A DNA stretch of 64,000 nt from CAZLIC01 sp964559535 (GTDB lineage Bacteria; Pseudomonadota; Alphaproteobacteria; Rhodobacterales; Rhodobacteraceae): the NCBI GenBank assembly GCA_964559535.1, contig CAZLIC010000014.1, positions 1-64,000 of the forward strand, read 5' to 3'. Below, in pieces: positions 28,823 to 37,678 of the stretch (positions are counted from its first letter, which is position 1; the number at the start of each line of letters is the position of its first letter). A program made the position numbers and the translations under genes. Under the pieces are notes generated by a model, which saw only the letters and a list, made by a program, of their open reading frames with translations, was not told where the DNA came from and did no database searches.

Positions 28823-28874
28823 TGGGCAGGTCCTGCGATGCGTCCCCTGCATGTGACCATGCGGGGCAGCCAAA

Positions 28875-29636
28875 TCAACCCGGATGCTTCTGCGGCAGGG
28901 GGACCACGTTCTGCTCGCGCACGTCGTCCACTTCATAGCCGAGGCTGGGCAGGATTTCCCGCAGGTCGGCCTCGAGCCGCCGCATTGCCGTGCTGTTGCG
29001 GCGTTCCTCGGCTTCGACATCGGTCAGCCAGCGGCGCAGTTCGTCGCAGGTCTGCCGGGCGATGCGCAGCCGGTCAGCCATTCGCTCGGCCTCTTCCTGG
29101 CGCTGCCGCAGAAAGCCCTTGGCGCGGGTGACCCGGTCTTCCGAATAGACCCGCGCCAGTTCGCGTGCGGCGTAGCTCATCTGGGCGGCCAGTTCCAGAA
29201 TCTCGGGCTCGAGTTCCGCCAGGTCGGGGTGCTTGCGCAGGTGGTCCATCCTGGCGCGCACGGCATCGAATTCGGTCGAAAGGGCAAACGCCCCGCGGCG
29301 GTCGGCGGCATGGGCCATGTCGTAGGCCCGCAGCACGTCGTCGAGTCCGATGTGGAAGCTGCGGTGCGAGCGTTCCAGCCGCGCCATGCGGGTGTTGGCA
29401 GGCAGGAACAGGCACAGCGCCACGAACAGCGCCGTCAGCGCCAGTTGCGCAATCATTCCGGCGTGGGGCACCGGCGCGCCGTTCCAGACGACCGAGAGCT
29501 CGGGCCAGGCGATCCAGCCCAGTGCCGCCGTCGCGGATGCAGCAAGCAGCGCGACCGCCGCCGCCACCACCAGACCTTGCGCCACACGTTGCCCCACGCG
29601 CAGCGCGGGACCCGCCCACTCATTCCGACCCGACAT
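28875..29636 (-). CDS. Membrane-anchored coiled-coil protein, unknown
   Basis: 253 aa from the ATG at 29636. Two hydrophobic segments near the amino end (about residues 20-45 and 65-85) precede a long, charged helical region (EPEILELAAQMSYAARELARVYSEDR, RQRQEEAERMADRLRIARQTCDELRRWL) predicted to form a coiled coil in the cytoplasm. From memory, homologues in Rhodobacterales are labelled DNA repair protein, but nothing here supports that. It lies between the PqiA-like gene and mlaF on the same strand. Function unknown. Confidence 0.7.
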   Translation of the reverse strand: MSGRNEWAGPALRVGQRVAQGLVVAAAVALLAASATAALGWIAWPELSVVWNGAPVPHAGMIAQLALTALFVALCLFLPANTRMARLERSHRSFHIGLDDVLRAYDMAHAADRRGAFALSTEFDAVRARMDHLRKHPDLAELEPEILELAAQMSYAARELARVYSEDRVTRAKGFLRQRQEEAERMADRLRIARQTCDELRRWLTDVEAEERRNSTAMRRLEADLREILPSLGYEVDDVREQNVVPLPQKHPG

Positions 29637-29829
29637 CGCCCACCCTCGACACGGCACGGGTACAGACTGCGGATGGTTAAGGAAGAATCAACGTCCTTCT
29701 GCGCTGATCCCACAGAAAACCGCGCAAAAGCAGGGGTTTGGCAAGGGTTGTCCAGGTTCTGGAAACAGTGGCGCAACTCAGGGCTGACCGTTGCGCAGGG
29801 GCGCACGCGGAAAGGGTGCCTCGCCCGAC

Positions 29830-30576
29830 TCAGCGCACCGTCTCGATCGGGCCCTCGGCGCGGCCGTGGATGAACTGCTGCAGGTAGGGATCTTCGGCCG
29901 AATCCATCTGCGTCACCGGCCCGGTCCAGCGTACGCGGCCGCCGTGCAGCATGGCCACGTTGTCGGCAATCGCCCGGACCGAGGACATGTCATGCGTGAT
30001 GGTCATGGCCGTCGCGCCCATCTCGGTGACGATTTCGCGGATCAGCGCGTTGATGACGCCCGACATGATGGGGTCCAGCCCGGTGGTGGGTTCGTCGAAG
30101 AAGATGATCCCGGGCTGGGCGGCAATGGCGCGGGCCAGCCCCACCCGTTTCTGCATGCCGCCCGACAGTTCGGCCGGAAAGAGGTCGGCCACCCGTTCGT
30201 TCAGGCCGACGCGCGCGAGCTTTTCCAGCGCGATGGCGCGGGCCTGGTCCTTTGACAGTTTCTGGTGGCCGCGCAACAGGCGGAACGCCACGTTTTCCCA
30301 TACCCGCAGGCTGTCGAACAGGGCGCCGCCCTGGAACAGCATGCCAAAGCGGGCGAGGAAGGCGTCGCGGTCGCCCTTGGTCACGTCCTGCCCGTCCAGC
30401 GTGATGGTGCCGCTGTCGGGGCGGATCAGGCCAAGGATGCATTTCAAGAGCACCGACTTGCCGGTGCCCGAACCGCCGATGATGACCATGGAGGTGCCGC
30501 TGGTGATGGACAGGTCCACACCCTGCAGCACGCGGTTGGGGCCGAACGCCTTGTGGACTGCGCGCAGCTCGATCAT
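29830..30576 (-). CDS. mlaF: Mla-type phospholipid ABC transporter ATP-binding protein
   Basis: 248 aa. Walker A GGSGTGKSVLLK, Q-loop region LFQGGALFDSL, ABC signature LSGGMQKR and Walker B IIFFDEPTTGLDP all read as MlaF/Ttg2A type; the GGSGTGKS and DEPTTGLDPI forms are typical. With MlaE it forms the inner-membrane engine of Mce-protein-dependent phospholipid transport. The ATG overlaps the end of mlaE by four bases. The MlaD substrate-binding gene is not in this window. Confidence 0.92.
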   Translation of the reverse strand: MIELRAVHKAFGPNRVLQGVDLSITSGTSMVIIGGSGTGKSVLLKCILGLIRPDSGTITLDGQDVTKGDRDAFLARFGMLFQGGALFDSLRVWENVAFRLLRGHQKLSKDQARAIALEKLARVGLNERVADLFPAELSGGMQKRVGLARAIAAQPGIIFFDEPTTGLDPIMSGVINALIREIVTEMGATAMTITHDMSSVRAIADNVAMLHGGRVRWTGPVTQMDSAEDPYLQQFIHGRAEGPIETVR

Positions 30577-31367
30577 GCGGAGAAGAACAGTTCGGTCAGC
30601 ACATAGTTCGCGGCCAGGATCAGCACCGAGGCCGCCACCACCGCGGCCTTCGTCGCCGCCCCCACACCCTGCGCCCCGCGGCCCGAATTCATGCCGTGGT
30701 AGCAGCCCATCAGCGCCACAAGGAAACCGAACACCGCGCCCTTCACCAGACCCGAGCCCACATCCCAGGCTTCCAGGAAGGTGGCGGTGTTGTGCAGATA
30801 GGCGGCCGAGTTGAAGCCCAGGCGCGTGATGCCCACCAGCCAGCCGCCCATGATGCCGATGGCATCGCCCACGCCCACCAGCACCGGCACTGAAAGGGTG
30901 GCCGCCAGAACGCGCGGAACGGCCAGGTATTTCAGCGGGTTGGTGGACAGCGTCACCAGCGCGTCGATCTGTTCGGTGACCTTCATCGTGCCGATTTCGG
31001 CGGCGATGGAAGAGGCCACCCGTGCGGCCACCATCAGCCCGCCCAGCACGGGGCCCAGTTCGCGCGCCATGCCGATGGCCACGATCTGCGGCACCACCGA
31101 GCCTGCGTTGAAGCGCGACCCGCCGGCGTAGATTTGCAGGGCCAGCGCCCCGCCGGTGAACAGGGCGGTCATGCCCACCACGGGCAGCGACAGCCAGCCG
31201 ATCTGCAGAAGCTGGTGCAGGAATTCGCGCGGGTAGAACGGCGGGCGGAACAGGTGGCTGACGACGCTGCCGCCGAAGATGGCGATGCGCCCAAGCGCGG
31301 CCCAGCCCCGGACGATAGGGCGGCCGACGCGGGCGAGGATCGCGTCGGGGGTTACGGCGGGGGTCAC
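30573..31367 (-). CDS. mlaE: Mla-type phospholipid ABC transporter permease
   Basis: 264 aa, GTG start preceded by GGAGG. Five to six hydrophobic segments and the family hallmark EIGTMKVTEQIDAL and the DPLKYLAVPRV-like STNPLKYLAVPRVLA identify MlaE/Ttg2B. Near the end, LMGCYHGMNSGRGAQGVG is also typical. It forms the transmembrane channel of the Mla/Mce system. Its start overlaps the alr stop (GTGA) and its end overlaps mlaF, so alr-mlaE-mlaF is one transcript. Confidence 0.93.
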   Translation of the reverse strand: MTPAVTPDAILARVGRPIVRGWAALGRIAIFGGSVVSHLFRPPFYPREFLHQLLQIGWLSLPVVGMTALFTGGALALQIYAGGSRFNAGSVVPQIVAIGMARELGPVLGGLMVAARVASSIAAEIGTMKVTEQIDALVTLSTNPLKYLAVPRVLAATLSVPVLVGVGDAIGIMGGWLVGITRLGFNSAAYLHNTATFLEAWDVGSGLVKGAVFGFLVALMGCYHGMNSGRGAQGVGAATKAAVVAASVLILAANYVLTELFFSA

Positions 31368-32410
31368 GTTCCCTCCATGTACCGGCGCGCATAGCGCGGG
31401 CCGAGGGCGGTGAGGATTTCGTAGCCGATGGTGCCCGCCGCCGTGGCCAGGTCATCGACCGTCTGGTGCGGACCGAGAATGTCGAGCGACCGGGGGTCGT
31501 CGGCCAGGTGGGTGACGTCGACGATGATGAGGTCCATCGACACCCGGCCCGCGATGGGGCAGGGCGTGTCGCCGTGCCACAGCATGCCCACGCCCGACAT
31601 GGCCCGGATCAGCCCGTCGGCATAGCCGCCCGCGACCGTGGCCAGCCGCGACGGGACCTCGGCCGTCCAGGCATTGCCATAGCCCGCCGACTCTCCGGCC
31701 TCCACGTCGCGCAGTTGCACCACGGGCAGCGACAGGCCCACCACGCGCGCCGCATCGGCAAAGGGGGCGCCGCCGTACAGGCCGATGCCGGGGCGGGTCA
31801 GGTCGAAGTGATAGTCGCGGCCCAGCAGAATTCCGCCGGTGGCCGACAGAGACCGCGGCACATCGGTGCCGTCGGTCATGGCGCGGAACGCGGCCAGCTG
31901 CGCCGGGTTCATCGGGTGGCCAGGTTCGTCGGCGCAGGCCAGATGGCTCATCAGCAGCACGGGTTCGGCCGACAGCACGAAGCCTGCCACCGCGTCCCAT
32001 TCCGCGGACTCCATTCCCAGGCGGTTCATGCCTGTGTCGAGCTGTACACCGAAGGGATGGCCCGGCAGCGATTCCAGATGACGCGTGACCTGGTCGATCG
32101 AGTTCAGCATCGGCGTCAGGTCAAGGTCGCCGATCATCTCGGTATCGCCCGCCATGTGCCCGGAAAATATGCAGATCTGCGGACCCGAGCCGAGCGCCTG
32201 CCGGATTGCCGCGCCTTCCTCGGCCACCGCCACGAAGAACCGCCGCGCGCCAGCCTGTGCCAGTGCCCGCGCCACGCGCCCGACACCCAGGCCGTAGGCA
32301 TTGGCCTTGACCACCGCGCCTGTCTGTGTGCCCTGGCCCGACATCCGGTCCAGCGCGCGCCAGTTGGCAGCGACGGCGTTCAGGTCGACGGTCAGGGTTC
32401 CGGTGGCCAT
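31364..32410 (-). CDS. alr: Alanine racemase
   Basis: 348 aa from the ATG at 32410; upstream in-frame codons lie in sequence without conservation. The PLP lysine is in AVVKANAYGLG (about residue 35) and the second catalytic tyrosine in ESAGYGNAWTAE; GVQLDTGMNRLG and RPGIGLYGG are family signatures. It makes D-alanine for peptidoglycan. It is first in a tight alr-mlaE-mlaF run and is divergent from a gene of unknown function across 199 bases. Confidence 0.95.
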   Translation of the reverse strand: MATGTLTVDLNAVAANWRALDRMSGQGTQTGAVVKANAYGLGVGRVARALAQAGARRFFVAVAEEGAAIRQALGSGPQICIFSGHMAGDTEMIGDLDLTPMLNSIDQVTRHLESLPGHPFGVQLDTGMNRLGMESAEWDAVAGFVLSAEPVLLMSHLACADEPGHPMNPAQLAAFRAMTDGTDVPRSLSATGGILLGRDYHFDLTRPGIGLYGGAPFADAARVVGLSLPVVQLRDVEAGESAGYGNAWTAEVPSRLATVAGGYADGLIRAMSGVGMLWHGDTPCPIAGRVSMDLIIVDVTHLADDPRSLDILGPHQTVDDLATAAGTIGYEILTALGPRYARRYMEGT

Positions 32411-32609
32411 TGCGGCGGTAAGCCCCAAGGCCGCGGCGCGGTCAAGAGGGAACGGCCACGGGAAACAGTCTGGTCGAATTGTCCGTTCGCGCGGGGGTTG
32501 CGCGAAAGGCTGTCTGCGCCGATCATGGTTAGGAAAAGGTGTCGCTTGCGGCATCTGTGGCCGTGTGCGCATGTCGCGCGGACGGGGTGAATCCATTCGA
32601 GTTTGTGCA

Positions 32610-33590
32610 ATGAAGTCTGGAACAACGTCGGGACAGCAAGACGACGAGAATGACACGGCGCCGCAGCTGTTGCCCGGCGCCTGGCGCGAGATGATTGCGC
32701 AGGTTGGCGACGACGAAGGCTATTGGGAACCGCTGGGTGACAGGCATGCGGCGTTTTTTGCCGATGCCGGACAGGGAACGCTTCTGGTCAGCTTCGAGGA
32801 CGGGCACGCGATCCGGGAAAGCGGCGAGGCGCAGTTGCCCGATGCCCTGCGTCTGGCGCGAAAGCATGGCTGGTCCTGCCTGACGCTGATCGCCGAGGGC
32901 GAGACATGGTGGCGCGACCCGGCCGTGTTCCGGTTCTTCGACCGGCAGGTGGACGACGCGTTCTTCGAGGATTTCGACCGGGTCGTGTTCTATGGCGCCG
33001 GTGCGGCCGGCTATGCCGCGGCGGCCTATTCGGTGGCGGCGCCCGGTGCCACGGTGCTGGCGCTGGCCCCGCGCGCAACGATGGATGCGCGCGTGCGCGA
33101 GTGGGACAATCGCCATCCTGCCGCGCGGCGGCTGGATTTTTCCGGGCGCTATGCCTTTGCCCCGGACATGACCGAAGGCGCCGGAAAGACCTTTTTGGCC
33201 TATGACCCGACCGAACCGGCCGACGCGATGCACGCCTCGCTGTTCAACCGGGCCTGGGTGACTTTTCTTCGCATGCGTCGGCTGGGCGGGCGTCCGGAAC
33301 TGGCGCTGCGGCGGATGGGCATTCTGGACGACCTGATTGTCGCTGCGGCGGACGGCAGCCTGACGGCGGTCCGTTTCGCGCAGATGCTGCGCGTGCGGCG
33401 GAACTATGCCCCCTATCTGAAGCGCATGCTGAGCATCTGTGCCAATGCCGAAAGCATCTGGCGCGAAGCGATGGTATGCCGGTCGGCCGTGCGACGGCTG
33501 CGTGGACCGGCCTACATCAAGCGGCTGGCCGAGCTGGAGCGCCTGCAGCCCGGCGTGGCGGGGACGGCTTCGGCGGGCCCGGGGGACTGA
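32610..33590 (+). CDS. Alpha/beta-hydrolase-like protein lacking the nucleophile serine
   Basis: 326 aa from the ATG at 32610. The core VVFYGAGAAGYAAAAYSVAAPGATVLALAPRATMD has the beta-strand/elbow/helix layout of alpha/beta hydrolases of the Y-G-S-S-M-G-G-Y type, but alanine or glycine stands at the serine position. Downstream are Arg-rich helices (RRLGGRPELALRRMGILDD, MLRVRRNYAPYLKRML). From memory, relatives in Rhodobacterales are often labelled phosphoadenosine phosphosulfate reductase; no such motif is visible. Divergent from alr; upstream of, and co-oriented with, xdhC after a 68-base gap. Function unknown. Confidence 0.65.
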   Translation: MKSGTTSGQQDDENDTAPQLLPGAWREMIAQVGDDEGYWEPLGDRHAAFFADAGQGTLLVSFEDGHAIRESGEAQLPDALRLARKHGWSCLTLIAEGETWWRDPAVFRFFDRQVDDAFFEDFDRVVFYGAGAAGYAAAAYSVAAPGATVLALAPRATMDARVREWDNRHPAARRLDFSGRYAFAPDMTEGAGKTFLAYDPTEPADAMHASLFNRAWVTFLRMRRLGGRPELALRRMGILDDLIVAAADGSLTAVRFAQMLRVRRNYAPYLKRMLSICANAESIWREAMVCRSAVRRLRGPAYIKRLAELERLQPGVAGTASAGPGD

Positions 33591-33658
33591 ACGCCCGTCC
33601 GTTTTGGCAGTGGCATCCCGGCCTTCCGCGGCGCTATGGTCATGCGGGGGGATTGGCC

Positions 33659-34642
33659 ATGGATCACGACAACATTCCGGAAATCGCGCTGGACTGGCAC
33701 CGGTCCGGTCGGGGCGCGGCGCTGGCTACGGTGGTGGAGACCTGGGGCTCGGCTCCCAGGCCGGTGGGCAGCCAACTGGCGGTGTCGGCCGCGGGCGAGA
33801 TCATGGGGTCGGTCTCGGGCGGCTGCGTGGAAGGCGCGGTGGTGGCCGAGGCGGTAGACGCGCTGGCCGATGGCAAGCCGCGGCTTCTGTCCTTTGGCGT
33901 GTCGGATGATGATGCCTTTGCCGTGGGACTGGCCTGCGGGGGCAAGATCAGCGTGCTGGTCGAACCGGTGGGGGCTGCGGTGCCCGAGCCGATGCTGGCC
34001 GAACTGGTGGCGGCGCGTGCGGCGCGGCAGGCGGTGGCCTATGTCACGCGGGCCGATGGCGGCGGGCGGCGGCTGACGGCGGGGCCGGGCGATGTGTTCG
34101 AGGCGGCGATTGCCGCGCGGATGCGCGCCGACCGGTCGGGGATGGAAGAGGACGGCAGTTTCATCGCCATCCACAACCCGCCCTTGCGGATGATCGTGGT
34201 GGGGGCCGTGCACATTGCGCAGCCGCTGGTCGCCATGGCGCGGCTGTGCGGCTATGACCCGGTGCTGATCGATCCGCGCGGCAGTTTCGGCGCGGCGCAC
34301 CGGTTTCCGGGCGAGCGGATCGTCGAGGACTGGCCGGACGAGGCGCTGGCGGCGCTGGCCCCCGACGCCCGGACGGCGGTGGTGACGCTGACGCATGACC
34401 CAAAGCTGGACGACCCCGCGCTGCGGATCGCGCTGGCGTCGCGGGCGTTCTACATCGGCTGTCTGGGGTCTCCGCGGACGCATTCGAAACGGCTGGAGCG
34501 GCTGCGGGCCGGCGGCGTGACCGACGACGCCATCGCCCGCATCCATGCGCCGGTGGGGCTGGCCATTGGCGCCAAGAGCCCGGCCGAGATTGCCGTGTCG
34601 ATCATGGCCGAGATCACGCGGGTTCTGCGGCAAGGGTCATGA
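33659..34642 (+). CDS. XdhC/CoxI family molybdoenzyme maturation protein
   Basis: 327 aa from the ATG at 33659. The N-terminal XdhC domain shows WGSAPRPVGSQLAV and SVSGGCVEGAVV; the C-terminal Rossmann-like domain has VVGAVHIAQPLVAMA and YIGCLGSPRTHSKRLERL. Family members bind molybdenum cofactor, protect it and help sulfurate and insert it into xanthine dehydrogenase-type enzymes. The gene overlaps the following molybdopterin-binding gene by four bases (ATGA). No molybdoenzyme structural genes are in the window, so the client is unknown. Confidence 0.9.
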   Translation: MDHDNIPEIALDWHRSGRGAALATVVETWGSAPRPVGSQLAVSAAGEIMGSVSGGCVEGAVVAEAVDALADGKPRLLSFGVSDDDAFAVGLACGGKISVLVEPVGAAVPEPMLAELVAARAARQAVAYVTRADGGGRRLTAGPGDVFEAAIAARMRADRSGMEEDGSFIAIHNPPLRMIVVGAVHIAQPLVAMARLCGYDPVLIDPRGSFGAAHRFPGERIVEDWPDEALAALAPDARTAVVTLTHDPKLDDPALRIALASRAFYIGCLGSPRTHSKRLERLRAGGVTDDAIARIHAPVGLAIGAKSPAEIAVSIMAEITRVLRQGS

Positions 34643-35649
34643 AGTTCGGGACCGTTCCTGTGGGAGAGGCCGAAGGGGCGATTCTGGCCCATTCGGTGCT
34701 GCTGCCGGGGGGGCGGATGCGCAAGGGGCAGGTGCTGGGGCCAGCGGATGTGGCCGTGCTGGCGGCGGCCGGCGTGGCCGATGTGGTGGTGGCCCGGCTT
34801 GGGGCCGGTGATGTGGCCGAAGATGCGGCGGCCGACCGGCTGGCGGCGGCGCTGGTCCCTGATCCTGATGCAGCCGGTCTATCCCGCAGCGTGGCCTTCA
34901 CCGGCCGGGTGAACCTGAACGCAACCGTGCCTGGGGTGGTGGAGGTGGATGCGGCGGCGGTGCATGCGCTGAACCTGATCGACCCGTCCATCACGCTGGC
35001 CACGCTGGCGCCGCTGACGCGGGTGTGGCCGGGGCTGTTGTGCGGGACGGTGAAGATCATCTCTTATGCTGTTGATTCTGCGTCACTTGACCGCGCCTGC
35101 TCCGCGGCGGCGGGGGCGCTGCGGGTGCGCCCGGTGGTACGGCGGACGGCGGGGCTGATCCTGACCGAGGTGCCCGAGCAGGACATGAAGCTGGCGCGCA
35201 AGGGGCGGCGGGCGGTCGAGGGGCGGCTGGCGGCACTGGGGATTTCCCTGCAGGCGGTGGAGACGGTGGCGCATGACGAAGCGGCGATTGCCGCGGCGCT
35301 GGAGCGGCTGCCGGGGGAGATTGCGCTGATCCTGACCGGTTCGGCCACATCGGACCTGCACGACACCGCACCGAACGCCGTGCGGCTGGCGGGCGGACAG
35401 GTGGCGCGGTTCGGCATGCCGGTCGACCCCGGCAACCTCTTGTTCCACGGCACGCAGGGCAGCCGCCCGGTGATCGGCCTGCCGGGCTGCGCCCGCTCGC
35501 CTGCGCTGAACGGCGCCGACTGGGTGCTGGAACGGCTGGCCTGCCGGATCGACCTGTCGGATGCCGACGTGGCGGCGATGGGGGTGGGGGGATTGCTGAA
35601 GGAAATCCCCATAAGGCCGCACCTGCGAGAGCGATCTGACAAGGACTGA
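34639..35649 (+). CDS. Molybdopterin-binding protein (MoeA/MogA-like domain)
   Basis: 336 aa. The middle to C-terminal part (residues 160-310) matches the MoCF_biosynth domain: AGLILTEVPEQD, the substrate-binding LILTGSATSDLHD and PVIGLPGCARSPALNGAD. The amino end (KFGTVPVGEAEGAILAHSVLLPGGRMRKGQVL) is typical of proteins fused or linked to XdhC/CoxI systems. It probably handles molybdopterin or MPT-AMP during maturation of a xanthine-oxidase-family enzyme. Translationally coupled to the XdhC gene. Less likely, it is a MoeA-like molybdate insertase of general use. Confidence 0.85.
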   Translation: MKFGTVPVGEAEGAILAHSVLLPGGRMRKGQVLGPADVAVLAAAGVADVVVARLGAGDVAEDAAADRLAAALVPDPDAAGLSRSVAFTGRVNLNATVPGVVEVDAAAVHALNLIDPSITLATLAPLTRVWPGLLCGTVKIISYAVDSASLDRACSAAAGALRVRPVVRRTAGLILTEVPEQDMKLARKGRRAVEGRLAALGISLQAVETVAHDEAAIAAALERLPGEIALILTGSATSDLHDTAPNAVRLAGGQVARFGMPVDPGNLLFHGTQGSRPVIGLPGCARSPALNGADWVLERLACRIDLSDADVAAMGVGGLLKEIPIRPHLRERSDKD

Positions 35650-35668
35650 AAGGCCTTCGCCGGTGCTG

Positions 35669-36046
35669 TCAGAGAATTCCCTGCGCCAGGATCATCACTG
35701 CCCCCGCCGCCACCACGAAGCCGCCGTCGATCAGGGCTGCCGCGCCGGACTTCTGGCTGAACAGACCGCCGGACAGGATCAGGGCGCCGGTCCCCAGGAT
35801 TGCCGCAAGGGCCGTCATCAGGGCATCGCTGGTTGCCGTGACGCCAACCACAATGGCCAGCAGGAACAGGCCAAGCAGGTTCAGCCCCATTGCCGCCATC
35901 GGCATCTTCTCGGGCGGGGTGATGCCGTGGCTGCCCAGCGCCCAGGCCTTGCGGAACACCATCCCGTACCAGACCCAGCCCAGACCGAAGGCCAGCGCAG
36001 TGCCAAGCAGCACGGCCGCCCAGTTCACCCCTGCAAATTCATTCAT
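35669..36046 (-). CDS. DUF1761 family membrane protein
   Basis: 125 aa with four hydrophobic segments; the opening NWAAVLLGTALAFGLGWVWYG is the DUF1761 hallmark (W-x-x-V-x(6)-G-x-x-W-Y-x-x). These small integral inner-membrane proteins have no assigned function. It lies 24 bases downstream of the DUF899 gene on the same strand, and convergent with the molybdopterin-binding gene. It probably shares a transcript with the DUF899 gene and perhaps with the ArsR-SRPBCC gene. Confidence 0.82.
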   Translation of the reverse strand: MNEFAGVNWAAVLLGTALAFGLGWVWYGMVFRKAWALGSHGITPPEKMPMAAMGLNLLGLFLLAIVVGVTATSDALMTALAAILGTGALILSGGLFSQKSGAAALIDGGFVVAAGAVMILAQGIL

Positions 36047-36070
36047 GGCCCTGTTTCCCTGATTGTCGGT

Positions 36071-36763
36071 TCACGTCCCGTAGCGGTCGCGGCGGCGGAG
36101 CCAGGCCATTGACCAGGGCAGGCCGTCTTCGTTCCGGCCCAACGGCGTCAGGTCGAGGAAATGGTAGGCGCCGTTCAGCATGTCCAGGCCGCGGGCATAG
36201 GTCGAATAGGAATGCAGCACCGTGTCGCCGTCGCGGAAGAACACGCTGATTCCGGGCATTTCTTCGGGGCTGCGGGTGCGAGGGGCAAAGTTGTATTCGC
36301 CACCCGCATCGCCGGGCGGGAAGGACACGTGGAAATCCTCGTTGAAGCCGCCGTCGCCGGCCGAGACCCAGCGAAACCGCCAGCCCATCCGCGTCCGGTA
36401 GGCCAAGAGCCGGTCGAGCGGCGCCTTCGACACTGCAACCAGGGCGGTGTCACGGGCCCGCAGGTGCACGTCGATGCCGTCAAAGTTGTCGGCCCAGAAC
36501 GAGCAGGACGGGCATCCTTCGGACCAGTCCGCGCCATACATGAAGTGATAGACGATCAGCTGCCGCGCCGTTCCGAACAGGTCACGCAGACCGACCTCGC
36601 CGGTTTCGTCGATGAACCGGTAGTCGCGGTCCAGCCTTGCCATCGGCAGCGCCCGCCTCCGCGCCGCCAGCGCATCGCGGGCGCGGTCGAACGCCTTTTC
36701 TTCGGCCAGCAGGGCCAGCCTTTCGGTGCGCCAGTCGTCGCGCGAAACGATCCGGGGGTGCAT
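36071..36763 (-). CDS. DUF899 thioredoxin-like family protein
   Basis: 230 aa. DUF899 is recognised from the opening RLALLAEEKAFDRARDALAARRRALP, the central LIVYHFMYGADWSEGCPSCSFWADNFDG (C-x-x-C near residue 84) and AVSKAPLDRL. The family is thioredoxin-like, cytoplasmic, and annotated as dithiol-disulfide isomerase-like; its substrate is unknown. It lies 36 bases downstream of the ArsR-SRPBCC fusion gene on the same strand, an association often seen for DUF899, so co-regulation by that ArsR domain is likely. Confidence 0.85.
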   Translation of the reverse strand: MHPRIVSRDDWRTERLALLAEEKAFDRARDALAARRRALPMARLDRDYRFIDETGEVGLRDLFGTARQLIVYHFMYGADWSEGCPSCSFWADNFDGIDVHLRARDTALVAVSKAPLDRLLAYRTRMGWRFRWVSAGDGGFNEDFHVSFPPGDAGGEYNFAPRTRSPEEMPGISVFFRDGDTVLHSYSTYARGLDMLNGAYHFLDLTPLGRNEDGLPWSMAWLRRRDRYGT

Positions 36764-36799
36764 TGCCGTGTCCTTTCCTTGGAGAACTGCCGATGGCGC

Positions 36800-37555
36800 C
36801 TAGGGAAACAGGTCCGCGAGCTTTCCCAGGATGCCTGCCCACCCCATGGCATGGTTGTCGCGCGCGTCCTCGGACACAAAGCGCACATGCGTGAGTTCCA
36901 CCTCGGTGCCGCCGTCGACCGGGCTGAGCCGAAGCGTGACCTGCGTGTCGGGCGCCGACCATGGCGCTTCCCAGGTGAACACGATGCGCGAATAGGGCAC
37001 CAGTTCGCGGTAGGTGCCTTCGTGCGGATAGGGCTTGTCACCGACCATCAGCACGAAGAAGCGGCCGCCGACGCGGGCGTCGGCGCGTGCTTCCGCCACA
37101 TGCATGTCGGGGCGCGGCGACATGAAGCGCGACATCATCGCCGGATCAAGCCAGGCGGCGTACACCTTTTCCGGCGGCGCCTTGATGATCTGGCGGCAGG
37201 TCAGCGAAAGATCCGTCATGTCCGTCTCCCCGGTCAGCAATTTGTCCAGTGCCTGAAGCCGCAGTTCCCAGATCGACCGCAGCCCGGCAAACCATCGGTC
37301 GATCTCGTCCAGGGGCTGCATCTGCACCTCGATCAGATGCTCGCGCCATTGCGTCCGGCGCGTCACCAGCCCGGCCTGTTCCAATGCCTGGATGTGTTTC
37401 GATACCGCGTTCAGGCTCTTGTCGAACCGCGCCGCGATTTCGGTGATCCGCATCGGTCCTTCCTGCGCAAGATGCGTCAGGATCTCCCTGCGGGTCGGGT
37501 CGCTGGCGGCTTTGAGAATCTCGGTTAGGCGCGTCCTGTCCTGTCGTTCAACCAT
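36800..37555 (-). CDS. ArsR-type HTH fused to SRPBCC (AHSA1) domain
   Basis: 251 aa made of two parts. Residues 1-100 are an ArsR-family winged helix (SDPTRREILTHLAQEGPMRITEIAARFDKSLNAVSKHIQALEQAGLV), without the metal-binding cysteines of ArsR. After a methionine-rich junction, residues 112-251 form an SRPBCC/AHSA1 ligand-binding domain (CRQIIKAPPEKVYAAWLDPAMMSRFMSPRP, GGRFFVLMVGDKPYPHEGTYREL). In many genomes these are separate adjacent genes; here they are one, so the SRPBCC part may sense a small hydrophobic ligand and control the HTH. Upstream of DUF899 and DUF1761 genes. Confidence 0.88.
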   Translation of the reverse strand: MVERQDRTRLTEILKAASDPTRREILTHLAQEGPMRITEIAARFDKSLNAVSKHIQALEQAGLVTRRTQWREHLIEVQMQPLDEIDRWFAGLRSIWELRLQALDKLLTGETDMTDLSLTCRQIIKAPPEKVYAAWLDPAMMSRFMSPRPDMHVAEARADARVGGRFFVLMVGDKPYPHEGTYRELVPYSRIVFTWEAPWSAPDTQVTLRLSPVDGGTEVELTHVRFVSEDARDNHAMGWAGILGKLADLFP

Positions 37556-37620
37556 GACTGTGAATTAGCAACTCCCTCTGCCTCAGTCAACCCATCTTGT
37601 GAATGACGTGCGGCGCACAT

Positions 37621-37654
37621 AAGCAAAGGGGCGCGACCCGGCCGGTCGCGCCCC
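37621..37654 (-). terminator. Terminator-like hairpin after infC
   Basis: GGGGCGCGACC (37628-37638) pairs with GGTCGCGCCCC (37644-37654), an 11-bp stem with loop CGGCC. On the minus strand it is followed by TTTGCTT. It lies 25 bases past the infC stop. Confidence 0.7.
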
Positions 37655-37678
37655 CTGTCGACGGTGATGCGGGCCGCG

